Shown here: positions 39,851-49,740 of the stretch, one piece after another
How the letters are laid out: each line of letters starts with the position of its first letter
Numbering within the stretch: position 1 is the stretch's first letter
Origin: Zea mays
Taxonomy: Eukaryota; Streptophyta; Magnoliopsida; Poales; Poaceae
Assembly (NCBI RefSeq): GCF_902167145.1
Contig: NC_050104.1
Coordinates: 9,508,001 to 9,572,000 of the forward strand
Length of the DNA: 64,000 nt
Reading direction: 5' to 3'
Position numbers and translations under genes: made by a program
The notes under the pieces: model-generated
Seen by the model: only the letters and a program-made list of their open reading frames with translations
What the model was told of the DNA's origin: nothing
Database searches by the model: none

Positions 39851-41250
39851 AGGGCATGAGCCGCTGTTACTCCCCTATGGCCGTGGGCGCTTGTTGCGCT
39901 CTCTCCGGCCCCCAGTCGCAGCTGCGATGATCGGAGCAGCAAACGACGACTTCTCGTGGCCGCGGTTCTTTTTCTTCTTCTTTTTGCCGTCCTGAGCGAC
40001 GACACCTGAGCCACCCGTCTGGGCAACCCTGGTCTATGGTGCCGAGTGCCATGCACGGCCCTCAGCAGCCCTGACGCATTTGTCGATCAGAGCAACGAGT
40101 GTGGTGATAGTCTCCACGTCATGCGTGGCTAACTTCTCCAACATCTTTTCATCACATACTCCCTAGCAGAAAGCAGTGATGATGGAAGCATCGGAAATAC
40201 GAGGTATGGTGCCTCGTACCTTGGTGAAGCAGGAGATAAACGCCCGGAGAGTTTCCCTAGGCTCCTGCCTCACTACGTGGAGGTGGGCGTCCACGCCATG
40301 TTGCTGATAAGCGCTGGCGAAGTTCGCTGTGAACCGTGCGCAGAGCTCTTCCTAGGAGTAGATCGATCTTGGAGCAAGGTTCATGAGCCAAGTCCGGGCC
40401 GGCCCAGACAAGACAACATGGAAGTATGTCACCATTGCGGTGGTGTCTCCACCGGCTGCCTTAATGGTGGTGACGTAAACCTACAAGAATTCCGACGGAT
40501 TTGTCGTACCGTCGTACTTCTCCGGCAGGTGTGGCCGAAACTTGGATGGCCAGGTCGCCGCGCGGAGATGATCCGCCAGTGCGGCGCAGCCCACGCCGGC
40601 CAATGGGACACCCGCTTGGATCCGGGCACCCGTTGGGGTCTGCGGTGCAACCGCAGCAAAGTCGTAGTCGAGGTTGCGACCCTCGATGTTCTGTCGGTGC
40701 TCACGCGCCCTCTCTAGAGAGACACAGGCATCCTTGCCCGCACGCCTCCAGTTGAGTTCTGTCCGCAAGTCATTAGACCTCTCCAGAGAGACTGGAGCGT
40801 CCTCTCCCGCACGCTGGCGGTTGAGCTCCACCCGCAGGTCCTCAGTCGGCACGGCCCTCACCGAGGTCGAGCGCACAGACGCCGATGCCTCATGTTGACA
40901 CCGGGATGACCGAGGCCTGGCCTGGTTGAGCCAGAGTGCGCCATGCTGAGCAGACGGTCTACATCGTCCCGCCACTGCTTCATGGCCCCTGGCAAGGCCG
41001 TGGAGCTAGGAGGGTGGCGCAACAATTCCCTGGCCGCAGACAGTGCCCCAAGCACAGCCCTTGACGCCCTGGACGTTTGCGCGGGAGTGTGCTGCCGCGC
41101 CGAGTGCACAGCAGCAGCTGCACCAGGCACTGGGAGGTTGGTGGCCCGCGATGTGGAAGACGCAGCCGCCTCCTCCACCATGAAGTCCTCGGGCATGAAA
41201 TCATGGTGCTCGACGATGTGGACCATGGCGTCGAGCAGAAGAACAAGCAA
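39851..41250 (-). pseudogene. Gag of element D
   Basis: The probable start is the ATG at 41250-41248 or nearby, about 35 bases after the PBS. 41250-40858 is an Ala/Arg-rich leader; after a frameshift the frame 40975-40481 leads into the gag core (H-L-P-E-K-Y-D-G-T-T-N-P), which continues through 40480-39851 with T-W-L-M-N-L-A-P and L-R-A-F-I-S-C-F. Several stops (about 40355, 40165, 40034, 39875) and shifts break it. A Lys-rich tail (about 39990-39960) precedes the protease frame. Confidence 0.75.
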
Positions 41251-41266
41251 AAATCTAAAGCCTAAG

Positions 41267-41284
41267 CCCCTACCTGGCGCGCCA
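41267..41284 (-). other. Primer binding site, element D
   Basis: TGGCGCGCCAGGTAGGGG on the minus strand, two bases from the LTR; identical to the site of element E at 58976-58993. Confidence 0.8.
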
Positions 41285-41286
41285 AA

Positions 41287-42464
41287 TGTCGGAGAAGAAA
41301 TTCTCCGGCCGGGTGGCAGAACACACCCACCCTAAATCCTAAGATGAAGAGGGGCCTAAGCGTTTTGCCTGCTAGCTGGAATCGGGATGAACACAAGAAC
41401 ACACAAGGATTCAGAGTGGTTCGGGCCGCCGGAGCGTAATACCCTACTCCACTGTGTGATGTATTGAGCTTGAGAGCTTGTATGAACTTGTGAGTTTGAG
41501 TGAGTGTGAGAGCGTAAGTTGGGTCTGCCTTGTAACGTCGTGTGCCCTCCCTTTTATAGCTCAAGGGGGCACGTACAAGGATACTGAGCCCCGACATGTG
41601 GACCCAGGGACAAATGGAAGGAAACAACTAATGCCTGTAACGTCAGGGTGAACTCCGAGCGCCATAATGTCTGTAGCATACAGTGTTGATATGCCGCCGC
41701 AGCTTCCTTGGTACACGCGTGTCATTATGAGTGCAGCGCATGCGGCAGCATGGGCGTATTGCCTGCCAACGGAATGGACAGGCACGCCGCCTGTAAGATG
41801 GCCTGGTCGCCGTCTATCAGCGGAGTGGACATGGCACATTTAATGCTGAGGCGGCACATCGCCTGCCAGTGGAGTGACATGGCTCATTAAATGCTGAGGC
41901 GGCACATCACCTGCCAGTTTGACAGGCGGCGCGCCTTATCCGCAATAAATGCAGAGGACGCGCGGCCCAGAGGCCTTACGTCAGGCTCCACCCGCTGGCT
42001 TACGTCACGAGCAGTGGGCCACGTGGCAGCATCGGGTCACTGCCTGAGCGGGGAGCAGAAGCGTACGTGGTATGGTCCGGACACGTGTCAGCTCCGAACC
42101 CCTGCCTGGTGTTGATTAAAGTCCGGGTACTCTTTGTCCCAGAATCCCGGGACCCTGTTGTGAGTGGCCCGGACCCCACATAGAGGGGTCCGGGACCCAT
42201 CCCAGGGGTCCGGCTCATGCCTGTGGAGGTCCTGGACCTTACCCGGAGGTCCATTCCGTATATATAGGGGTCCGACACTTTCCCATGGGGGTCCGGTCCC
42301 ACTGTTGATGCCTTGGAGCATATCGCCTTCTCTGGCCACGTGGCGACCCCGGAGCCGTCCGCGTGGTGGGGTCGGGTGTTGTTTACCACGCGACTAGAAA
42401 TAGCAACGTGGACACCACGCCTTTATACTGTAGTAAGGGGTACCCCTGTTTCAGGGTACCGACA
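41287..42464 (-). repeat. 5' LTR of element D (1178 bp)
   Basis: Ends TGTCGGAG and ACCGACA on the plus strand. It has a 21-bp stretch around 41530-41550 absent from the 3' LTR and about 5% substitutions. Confidence 0.95.
41552..41558 (-). promoter_or_regulatory. LTR TATA box, element D
   Basis: TATAAAA on the minus strand (GAGCTATAAAAGG); the 3' LTR copy is at 28176-28182. Confidence 0.6.
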
Positions 42465-43955
42465 GGGACCAAGTGCCAAATCTATACGGATCATAAGAGC
42501 TTGAAGTATGTTTTTACCTAGAAAGACCTAAACCTTATGCAACGTCGTTGGCTAGAGCTCATCAAGGACTATGATTTGTAGATTCATTACCACCCAGGCA
42601 AGGTGAATCTGGTTGTAGATGCCTTGAGTCGAAAGGACCATGCTTATGTAGCTATGGCTACTCAGCTTCCTGATGAGTTGGTAGGAGAGTTTGATAGGCT
42701 TAACTTGAGGATAGTTGCCCATGCTGACGGAGTTACTATAGAAGTGGAGCCTACTTTGGAGCAAGATATATGAAAGGGTCAGGTTGGTGATGCTAAGATT
42801 CAAGAAATCAAAGACCTGATGGCTGAAGGCAGGGTCCAGACTTCACAGAAGATTAGCAAGGCACAATCTGGTTCAAAAATAGGATATATGTTCCTGAGAT
42901 AGACAGTCTCCGTGAGACCATATTAAAGAAAGCTCATGACTCAGCCTATTCTATTCACCCTGGTAGTACTAAGATGTATCATGATCTGAAGTAGAAGTAT
43001 TGGTGGTACGACATGAAGAGAGATGTAGCTTCACATGTAGCGGTGTGTGATGTTTGCTAGAGGGTAAAAGATGAATATCAGAGACCAGGCAGATTACTTC
43101 ACCCGTTAAAGGTACCTGAATGGAAGTGGCAAGAGATTGGCATGGATTTTATCGTTGGTCTACCCTGTACTCCAGCTGGGTGTGACTCTATTTGGGTAAT
43201 TGTGGACAAACTAACCAAAGTAGCCCACTTTATTCTAGTGAGAACCAACTATACGGGAGCCAAGCTAGTTGAGTTATATATCTCCTGAATAGTCTGCCTG
43301 CACGGAGTACCTAAGAAGATCGTGTCTGCCAGAGGATCACAATTCACTTCGCGATTTTGGCAGAAGTTACATGAGAGTATGGACACGAAACTGAACCTTA
43401 TCTCAGCATGCCATCCCCAAACATATGGTCAAACTGAAAGGACCAATCAAGTGCTGGAGGACATGTTGAGAGCTTGTGCTCTTAAGCATGGTGGCAGTTG
43501 GGACATGAGTTTATCGTACGCAGGGTTTTCCTATAATAACATTTATCAGTCCAGTCTGAAGATGTCTCCATTTTTGGCATTGTATGCAAGGAGGTGTAGA
43601 ACCTGTTATACTAGGATCAGACTGGTGAAAGACCGTTCTATGGACTAGAAATTATCCAAGAAGTAGAGGAGCAAGTTCGGATAATTAGGGAGAACCTGCG
43701 AACCGCACAGTCAAGGCAAAAAAGTTATGCTGACACTTGAAGAAGACCGTTGGAGTTTGAGAAAGGTGATCATGTGTACCTGAAAGTATCACCGATTCAG
43801 GGTATGAGAAGGTTTAAAGTCAAAGGGAAGTTGTCCCCTCGCTTTATTGGACCCTTCAAAAATCCTAAAGCGAGTTGGAGAAGTGACCTAACTGGAGCTA
43901 CTTAGCCATCTGACAGATGTACATGCTATGTTCTATCACCGTCACTTGTCATCGT
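42465..43955 (+). pseudogene. RNase H end and integrase of element F
   Basis: The frame resumes after the GGGAC duplication with Y-T-D-H-K-S-L-K-Y-V-F and H-Y-H-P-G-K-V-N, the RNase H end. The integrase follows: zinc finger region near 42990-43060, core start W-Q-E-I-G-M-D-F-I near 43130, then V-S-A-R-G-S-Q-F-T at 43322, where the second catalytic Asp (usually S-D-R-G) is Ala (43328-43330), and T-E-R-T-N-Q-V-L-E. The C-terminal L-S-P-R-F-I-G-P-F lies near 43830. At least six stops and several shifts. A chromodomain, expected next in chromoviruses, is not seen: the sequence changes to CACTA-like repeats. Confidence 0.85.
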
Positions 43956-44165
43956 AACAATGACTTTTCTTTGCCGAGCACCAGATGACACTTGACAAAG
44001 ACTTCGCCGAATGTCCGATAAAAGTACTCAGCAAAGAAACCCTTGTCGATGTATCATTCGCTGATACCTATTTGCCGAGAGTCACATTCGTCAAAGATTT
44101 GCCGAAGTTTTCTAGGTTTTGCATGAAGCAATCGACAAAGCAACTGTGTTCAACAGTGCTTGCAG
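43956..44165. mobile_element. CACTA-like subterminal repeat fragment
   Basis: Degenerate TTTGCCGAG/CTCGGCAAA-type motifs recur in both orientations (CTTTGCCGAGCACC, ACTCAGCAAAG, TTTGCCGAGAGTC). Such repeats are typical of a grass CACTA group. No terminal CACTA is identified. Confidence 0.45.
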
Positions 44166-44169
44166 CTTA

Positions 44170-44712
44170 TGTCTAATTTCTCGAAATCACGATATCAGGA
44201 TATAGTTTCACTTGAATGTACCATCCACAAACACGCATCTCTCTATAAATAGAAAGTAGCCGATGGCGCCTTCTCCACATTACTGTTAACCGAATCTCAT
44301 GCATATTCATCTGATCATTATGTAATTAGGAGATTGCATTTGTGGCATGTTTTCTGTTCCTAGTAAGTCGTTAGCTGCTTGCTGAGTGGGTGTATAAGTC
44401 TGAATAGCGCTGCGTTTGCTGTAAGGATAACAGAGGGCTCCGCCATGCGCGCATAAAACCAGCTCTCACGCACTAGGCGGGCACATCGCAGCGTGAGCGT
44501 GAATGGCGGGGAGATCCGAGGTCATGGACCATGCAAACACAACAATAAATAATGGAACTGAGATCGAGTCTGCTGCAATGTTTGGCAGTCCCATATTCTT
44601 CGCTCGTTCAGTTCAGAGAGTGAGCGGGCAACGTCGTGTCCATCAAAGCGCGAGCACCGCGGACGTTGCGAGATCGTCGTCGGCACAACCACTCCGGCGG
44701 CCGGCGCCAACA
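44170..44712 (+). repeat. Probable LTR of copia element G
   Basis: Ends GCGCCAACA two bases before the PBS and holds a TATA box. The start is a guess (TGTC near 44167-44170). Confidence 0.45.
44244..44251 (+). promoter_or_regulatory. LTR TATA box, element G
   Basis: TATAAATA in CTCTCTATAAATAGAAAG. Confidence 0.5.
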
Positions 44713-44714
44713 TC

Positions 44715-44729
44715 TGGTATCAGCCCAGG
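44715..44729 (+). other. Primer binding site, element G
   Basis: TGGTATCAGCCCAGG, iMet type with one to two changes. Confidence 0.7.
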
Positions 44730-44822
44730 TGCATGTTCTACAGTGGTTCTATCAGTCCGCCGCGCGAGCCATCGAAAAAGAAGCGCGCGATTCCACCGCG
44801 CAGACCATCGGAGGCGAGGAAG

Positions 44823-45850
44823 ATGGCAGGAAATGCAGGATCTTCAAGCGTCGTCCGCGAGAGTGCATTACTCTAGCCGATGCTTACCCGGTCGAACTAT
44901 ACGGAGTGGGCCATGTTGATGAGATGTAACTATGAAGCCTTGGAGATTTAGGAGGTCATCGAGCCCGGCGGCGCCAGCGTGAAGCGAGCGCATGATAGGC
45001 AGGCGATGGGTGCTCGCCTGAGATCGGTGCCAAAGGAGATGTGGAGGCTACTCGGTGAGAAAAGTACAGTCAAGGAGGCTTGGGAGGCAGTGAAGAGCAT
45101 GCGACTCGGTGCAGATCGGGTGTAGGAAGCCAACGCTCAACGCCTGCTGATGGATTTCGAGAATATCACCTTGAACGATGGTGAGACCTTCGATGATTTC
45201 ACGATGCGAATCAACGGTATGTCATCGGATCTGCGCACGATGGGAGAATAGGTTGAGGAATCCAAAGTTGTCAAGAAGATGCTGCGGGTTCTACCGAAGA
45301 AGTATGCTCAGATCGTGGTTTCAATCGAGACCTTACTCGATTTGAAATCGTTGACTCTAGAGGAACTCGTCGGGCATCTAAGGATGGACAAGGACCGCAT
45401 GGAGACAGAGACCATCACCGAGAAGACTGGCAAACTCATGTTGACGGAGGAAGAATGGGTGTCGAGGAATCGCCACCGTCTTCTGCCAGATCCGTCATCC
45501 ACAGGCGGAGGTGAGAAAAGAAACGGGTTTAATCCGACCAAGAACAAGGGCGCTGCGCGTGATAATGGTGGGCGGGGCGACCGAAAGGAGCCCGTCGTCA
45601 AGCTCATGTCTGAAGGTACTCCACGGCGCAAAGGTCAATGCAGAAACTGTGGCATCTATGGCCACTGGAAAGAGGACTGCAAAAGACCAAAGAAGGGAGA
45701 GCGCAGGGAGGAAGCACATCATGTGCAAGCGGAGAAGGAGCCGGCGTTGCTGCTGGCCACTGTGAACGACGTGCGTGTTCAGGTAGCAACGCGACGGGTT
45801 CAGAGTCACGTAGTGAACCTGAATGAGAAGAAAGTGGTGCCAACTGATCG
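44823..45850 (+). pseudogene. Copia gag of element G
   Basis: The frame from ATG 44823 reads a typical copia gag: N-Y-T-E-W-A-M-L-M-R, the UBN2-type helical domain (A-H-D-R-Q-A, K-E-A-W-E-A-V-K, F-D-D-F-T-M-R-I-N), and from 45279 an open stretch through L-P-K-K-Y-A-Q-I-V to a CCHC knuckle C-R-N-C-G-x3-H-x4-C (45641-45682). Stops at about 44874, 44949, 45123 and 45249 break the first half. The open second half runs into the protease without a gap. Confidence 0.85.
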
Positions 45851-46971
45851 CGATGAAGATAGCAATGTCTGGGTCCTGGACACCGGGGCCAGCAACCATA
45901 TGACCGGGCGGCGGGATGTACTAACATCGCTTGACACGTCGATCGGCGGTACAGTGTGCTTCGGCGACGGATCACTCATAGCGATTGAGGGCATGGGATC
46001 TGTCATGCTCCAAACCAAAAAAGATGGGCATAAGGTACTGACTGAAGCTTATTTCATTCCCAAACTGAAAAGCAACATAGTTAGTTTAGGCCAATTGGAA
46101 GAGGGTGGATGCAAAGTAGTGCTAGAAGATGGTTATTGCAGTGTGTTTGATGTAGAACGCACATTGCTTGCTCACGCACCTCATGTTGGGAATCATTTTT
46201 ATTTACTGAAAGTGCATCTAGCTGCTCCTGTTTGTTTGGCTGCAAAGACTTCAGATAAGGCTTGGTTGTGGCATGGTCGCTATGGTCACCTAAACTTCAG
46301 AGCACTTCGTGAGCTTGGACTGAAAGGAATGGTCGAAGGATTGCCGCTGCTGGATCGTGTGGAAGAATTTTGTGATGGCTGTGTACTTGGTAAATAGCAT
46401 CGACAACCATTCCCACAAGTGACAAGTTATCGAGCTGACAGTCAACTAGATCTGTTTCATGCTGATCTCTGCGGTCAGATCAAGCCGAAAACACGAGGGG
46501 TAAGAATTATTTTCTACTTTTGGTTGATGATTATTCTCGGTATATGTGGATTGAACTGTTGGCAACAAAGGATGAAGCTTTCATGTGTTTCAAGTGTGTC
46601 AAGGCACTAGCTGAAACTGAACTGGGAGGCAAGCTTTGGGCTTTTCGCAGTGATCGTGGAGGTGAATTCAATTCCAAGGAGTTCAAAGAATACTGTGATC
46701 AGCATGGTGTGAAGCATTTCACCACCACACCGTACACGCCATAGCAGAATGGGGTAGTAGAACAGCGTAACAGGACTGTAGTCGAGATGGCTAGGTGCTT
46801 GTTGAAGAGTAAGAACTTGCCGGGAGAATTTTGGGGAGAGGCTATCACAACTGCAGTGTACCTGCTGAACCGTGCCCCTACCAAAAGTCTTCAAGGCAGA
46901 ACCCCTTATGAAGCTTGGTACAACAGAAAACCTAGTGTGCATCACTTGAGAACTTTTGGTTGTGTTGTCCA
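45851..46971 (+). pseudogene. Copia protease and integrase of element G
   Basis: The protease active site D-T-G-A-S is intact (45879-45893), with N-H-M-T-G following. The GAG-pre-integrase domain (W-L-W-H-x-R-x-G-H-L-N) lies near 46260-46300. A TAG at 46395-46397 ends the open frame; then the integrase core: D-L-F-H-A-D-L-C-G near 46450, a frameshift near 46505, R-S-D-R-G-G-E-F near 46650, and T-P, TAG (46742-46744), Q-N-G-V-V-E. The frame stops at F-G-C-V-V-H (46971), where the sequence changes character. The two TAG sites stand where relatives have Gln. Confidence 0.85.
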
Positions 46972-48414
46972 CTAAGCGCGCAGCAGAGCAAGGTGTGCGC
47001 GCTGCCAGATCGCAGCGGAAGCTCGACCACCCGTCGGGGCATCGCGTCGGGCGGAGCTTCGGAGGGCGGCCACACGAATCAGCGAGGAGAGTGTGGTGCT
47101 TCGGCAATCCGCGCTCGGCTGCCGGTCGGGGACATCGCGTCGGGCGGAGCCGCGGACGGCTGCTGGTCGACCGACACCAGATAAGGTCGCGTCGTCGTCG
47201 TCCGTCGTTCCGTCTTGGCTTCCATCATCAGCGGCCGCGCTCGCGACAAGGTTTCTCGCGATCTGGACGGTCAGGTAAGCGTCTTTCTCAAGGCAGTCGG
47301 GTGGGGGGTCACCGTTGAGGTCGGCCACTGTGGCTTACCTCTCGACGGGGGCCGGTCTGGGGTCAGTATCATGCGACAGTACGCGCGGAAGGGTTGTCGC
47401 CGGAAAACGCTTGCGCCTTCGGAAGCAGATGGCATTCGTGCTTTGATGGTGAAAGCGGAAAATTTGTTGCACCCGGAAAATGTTGCTGATGCTCATCATG
47501 GAGAGGTCACCAGTACGTGTTCTTCGCCGACGTGTTCTGCATCTCCGCAGCATGATCTGGGTAAGGTTTCTGCGGCTGGAGGTGGTGGATGTAAACTGGG
47601 ATGGGACTCAGCTCCGGCAAAGTCCGAGTGGATGGAACGTTGCAGTCCGTTGGTGAAGGCGCAATGGGGGTCTGCAGGTCGGGACCTGTGCGGACGCCTG
47701 TTCATAGTCCGCTTCATTCTCCTCCTTTGACCCCTTCTTCTAGGAGTAAGGTGAAGCCATGGCAGGGCAAGTTGCTGTCGCCACGGTGTTCGCCAAAGCT
47801 CACACTTGGAGATGTCCTATCAATGGCGCAAGAGCGCCGGAAACCAAATTACAACAATGGGCGTCGTGTTCAGGGGATGAAGAAGGCGGAATGTACGGCT
47901 GGGTTAGTGGGGCAGCCGGAGGCAGTTTCAAATTTGCTTCCTTGTTTATTTGGAAAGGATGGAGATCGGGAAAATCTGCAGGAATCGCTCACATCTTCAT
48001 TTCCGGATACAAGGAGCCATAGTACGTATGTGTATGGTAGGCGTAGATTTGGGAGAGCCCAGCAGCTGAAACTCAGCCCTAGGATTCCTTACAGACCTAC
48101 GCCAGGGCTGGCTTCCCTTTTTGCACGTACGGGCACATGGGTGACTAGTGCCCGGGCAGTTCATTCAACTCTCAGGAAGTCAGCCACCATCTCATACGTG
48201 GACGCAGCGAGGAATACAATGGTGTTTGGCGGTGATCAGGGAGGCCGGGGTGGTGGTAGAGGCCATCAGCAATCCGGGGGTGCAGACGGGTATGCTTCAG
48301 GTCATCAACAGCATAGTGGAGCAGGTGGCTTTGTCGCTGGTCAGGGACAGGGATCCGGCTATGGCCAGGGCAGAAATCAGCCAATGTTCCACCCCGGTTA
48401 TGGAGGAGGTGACC
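46972..48414 (+). other. GC-rich segment with an unrecognised gene, inserted in or joined to element G
   Basis: Base composition changes sharply at 46972 (GC-rich, CGTCGG-rich) and the copia reading ends. At 47268-47277 there is CAGGTAAGC, a donor-like site, and TTCTTCTAG at 47735-47743 is acceptor-like. The right edge is the LTR of element C. This could be the 5' UTR and first ORF of a LINE, or a captured host gene piece. Confidence 0.5.
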
Positions 48415-48428
48415 TGAAAGGGAATTAG
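47601..48428 (+). CDS. Unknown Gly/Arg-rich protein, 275 aa, truncated by the Opie-like LTR
   Basis: The function is not recognised. The first 100 residues are Ser/Pro/Arg-rich (P-V-H-S-P-L-H-S-P-P-L-T-P), the middle is basic, and from about residue 195 S-Y-V-D-A-A-R-N leads into a Gly/Gln/His-rich tail (G-G-R-G-G-G-R-G-H-Q-Q and related). Some plant LINE ORF1 proteins and RNA-binding proteins have such an S-Y-A-D-A-x-R plus Gly-rich tail, but no RT or zinc knuckle is in the window to support this. The last five codons and the TAG (48426-48428) belong to the LTR of element C (48415 on), so the native C-terminus is missing. The start Met is the first in frame and uncertain; reading may come from further upstream or through splicing. 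Confidence 0.45.
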   Translation: MGLSSGKVRVDGTLQSVGEGAMGVCRSGPVRTPVHSPLHSPPLTPSSRSKVKPWQGKLLSPRCSPKLTLGDVLSMAQERRKPNYNNGRRVQGMKKAECTAGLVGQPEAVSNLLPCLFGKDGDRENLQESLTSSFPDTRSHSTYVYGRRRFGRAQQLKLSPRIPYRPTPGLASLFARTGTWVTSARAVHSTLRKSATISYVDAARNTMVFGGDQGGRGGGRGHQQSGGADGYASGHQQHSGAGGFVAGQGQGSGYGQGRNQPMFHPGYGGGDLKGN

Positions 48429-49692
48429 GCTTACATCTATTTCCTAATTGATTTTGGTGGTTGAATTGCCCAACACAAATAATTGGACTAACTAGTTTGC
48501 TCTAGTCTATAAGTTATACAGGTGCCAAATGTTCACACTTAGCCAATAAAAAGACCAAGAAATGGGTTCAACAAAGAGAGCAAGGGATAACTGAAGGCAG
48601 CCTTGGTCTGGCGCACCGGACTGTCTGGTGTGCCACCGGACAGTGTCCGGTGCACCAGGAGACTTCAAGCCAAACTCTTCACCTTCGGGAAAACTCAGAG
48701 GCGCTCCGCTATAATTCATCGGACTGTTCGGTGCTCTAAGAATGAAGCGACTCTGAACTCACTAGCTTCGGGAATTCGCTCCGCTATAATTCACCGGACA
48801 TGTCCGGTGTACACCGGACTGTCCGGTGAGCCAGCGGAGCAACGGCTACTTCACGCCAACGGTCACCTGCAGAAGCAATAAATGCGCGCCAGAGCGCGCA
48901 GGAGTCAGGCACGCGCAAAGTGGCGCACCGGACACTCTACAGTACGTGTCCGGTGTGCCACCGGACATCCAGGTGGGCCCAGCGGTCAGAGCTCCAACAG
49001 TCGGAACCCAACGGCCTGGTGACGTGGCTGGCGCACCGGACACTGTCCGGTGTGCACCGGACTATCCGGTGCACCATGCGACAGACAGCCTCCACCAAAC
49101 GGCTAGTTTGGTGGTTGGGGTTATAAATACCCCCAACCACCCCACATTCAAGTCATCCAAGTTTTCCAACTTCCAACCACTTACAAGAGCTAGGCATTCA
49201 ATACAAGACACACCCAAGTGATCAAATCCTCTCTCAATTCCACAAAAGCTTTAGTGACTAGTGAGAGTGATTTGTCGTGTTCTTTTGAGCTCTTGCGCTT
49301 GGATTGCTTTCTTCTTTCTCAATCTTTCTTGTGATCAATACTCACTTGTAACCAAGGCGAGAGACACCAATTGTGTGGTGGTCCTTGCGGGGAAGTTTTG
49401 TTCCTGGTTGATTTGAGAAGAGAAAGCTCACTCGGTCCGAGGGACCGTTTGAGAGAGGGAAAGGGTTGAAAGAGACCCGGTCTTTGTGACCACCTCAACG
49501 GGGAGTAGGTTTGCGAGAACCGAACCTCGGTAAAACAAATCCGCGTGTCACACTCTTTATTCGCTTGCGATTTGTTTTTCACCCTCTCTCGTGGACTCGA
49601 TTATATTTCTAACGCTAACCCGGCTTGTAGTTGTGATTAACTTTGTAAATTTCAGTTTCACCCTATTCACCCCCCCCTCTAGGCGACTTTCA
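48415..49692 (+). repeat. 5' LTR of Opie-like element C (1278 bp)
   Basis: Ends TGAAAG and CTTTCA, a perfect 6-bp inverted pair. CACCGGACTGTCC-type palindromes are near 48612-48655, 48797-48833, 48925-48965 and 49036-49074. Confidence 0.95.
49122..49129 (+). promoter_or_regulatory. LTR TATA box, element C
   Basis: TATAAATA between GGTTGGGGT and CCCCCAACC; same as in element A. Confidence 0.6.
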
Positions 49693-49694
49693 AT

Positions 49695-49707
49695 TGGTAT
49701 CAAAGCC
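49695..49707 (+). other. Primer binding site, element C
   Basis: TGGTATCAAAGCC, iMet type with one change, two bases after the LTR. Confidence 0.85.
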
Positions 49708-49740
49708 CGGTGCTTCATTAGAGCCTAACCGCTCGAAGTG

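Larger units (their letters stand above)
27933..42464 (-). mobile_element. Tat-type Ty3/gypsy element D with antisense gene, 14.5 kb
   Basis: Perfect target duplications GGGAC at 27928-27932 and 42465-42469. Minus-strand order is 5' LTR (42464-41287), PBS (41284-41267), gag, protease, RT (holding the Cassandra array 36765-38593), RNase H, integrase, a noncoding stretch with a tandem repeat, a gene in the opposite orientation (29779-32661), PPT and 3' LTR (29090-27933). A reverse-oriented gene after pol is known in Tat elements such as Grande. By eye the LTRs differ at about 5% of sites plus a 21-bp indel, so it is older than the element at 13730. Confidence 0.95.
26352..43955 (+). mobile_element. 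Chromovirus-like Ty3/gypsy element F, decayed, split by D
   Basis: LTR (26352-27120), RT and RNase H (27121-27932), then the insertion of element D (27933-42464), then RNase H end and integrase (42465-43955). The RT/IN wording is of the Del/Tekay chromovirus type. There is no gag, protease or PBS between LTR and RT, so about 2 kb of the usual internal region is deleted. Catalytic residues are lost in both RT and IN. The right end disappears at a CACTA-like fragment. Confidence 0.75.
44170..46971 (+). mobile_element. Decayed Ty1/copia element G, 5' part
   Basis: A probable LTR, an iMet-type PBS variant, gag, protease and integrase are in copia order (integrase before RT). The integrase core is cut at 46971 by unrelated GC-rich DNA; RT and RNase H are missing. 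It is not a Sirevirus: gag is shorter and the LTR lacks the CACCGGA palindromes. Confidence 0.75.

Noticed and set aside
43985..44176. 63-codon frame after element F
   Set aside because: Lies in CACTA-like TTTGCCGAG repeats; no conservation expected.
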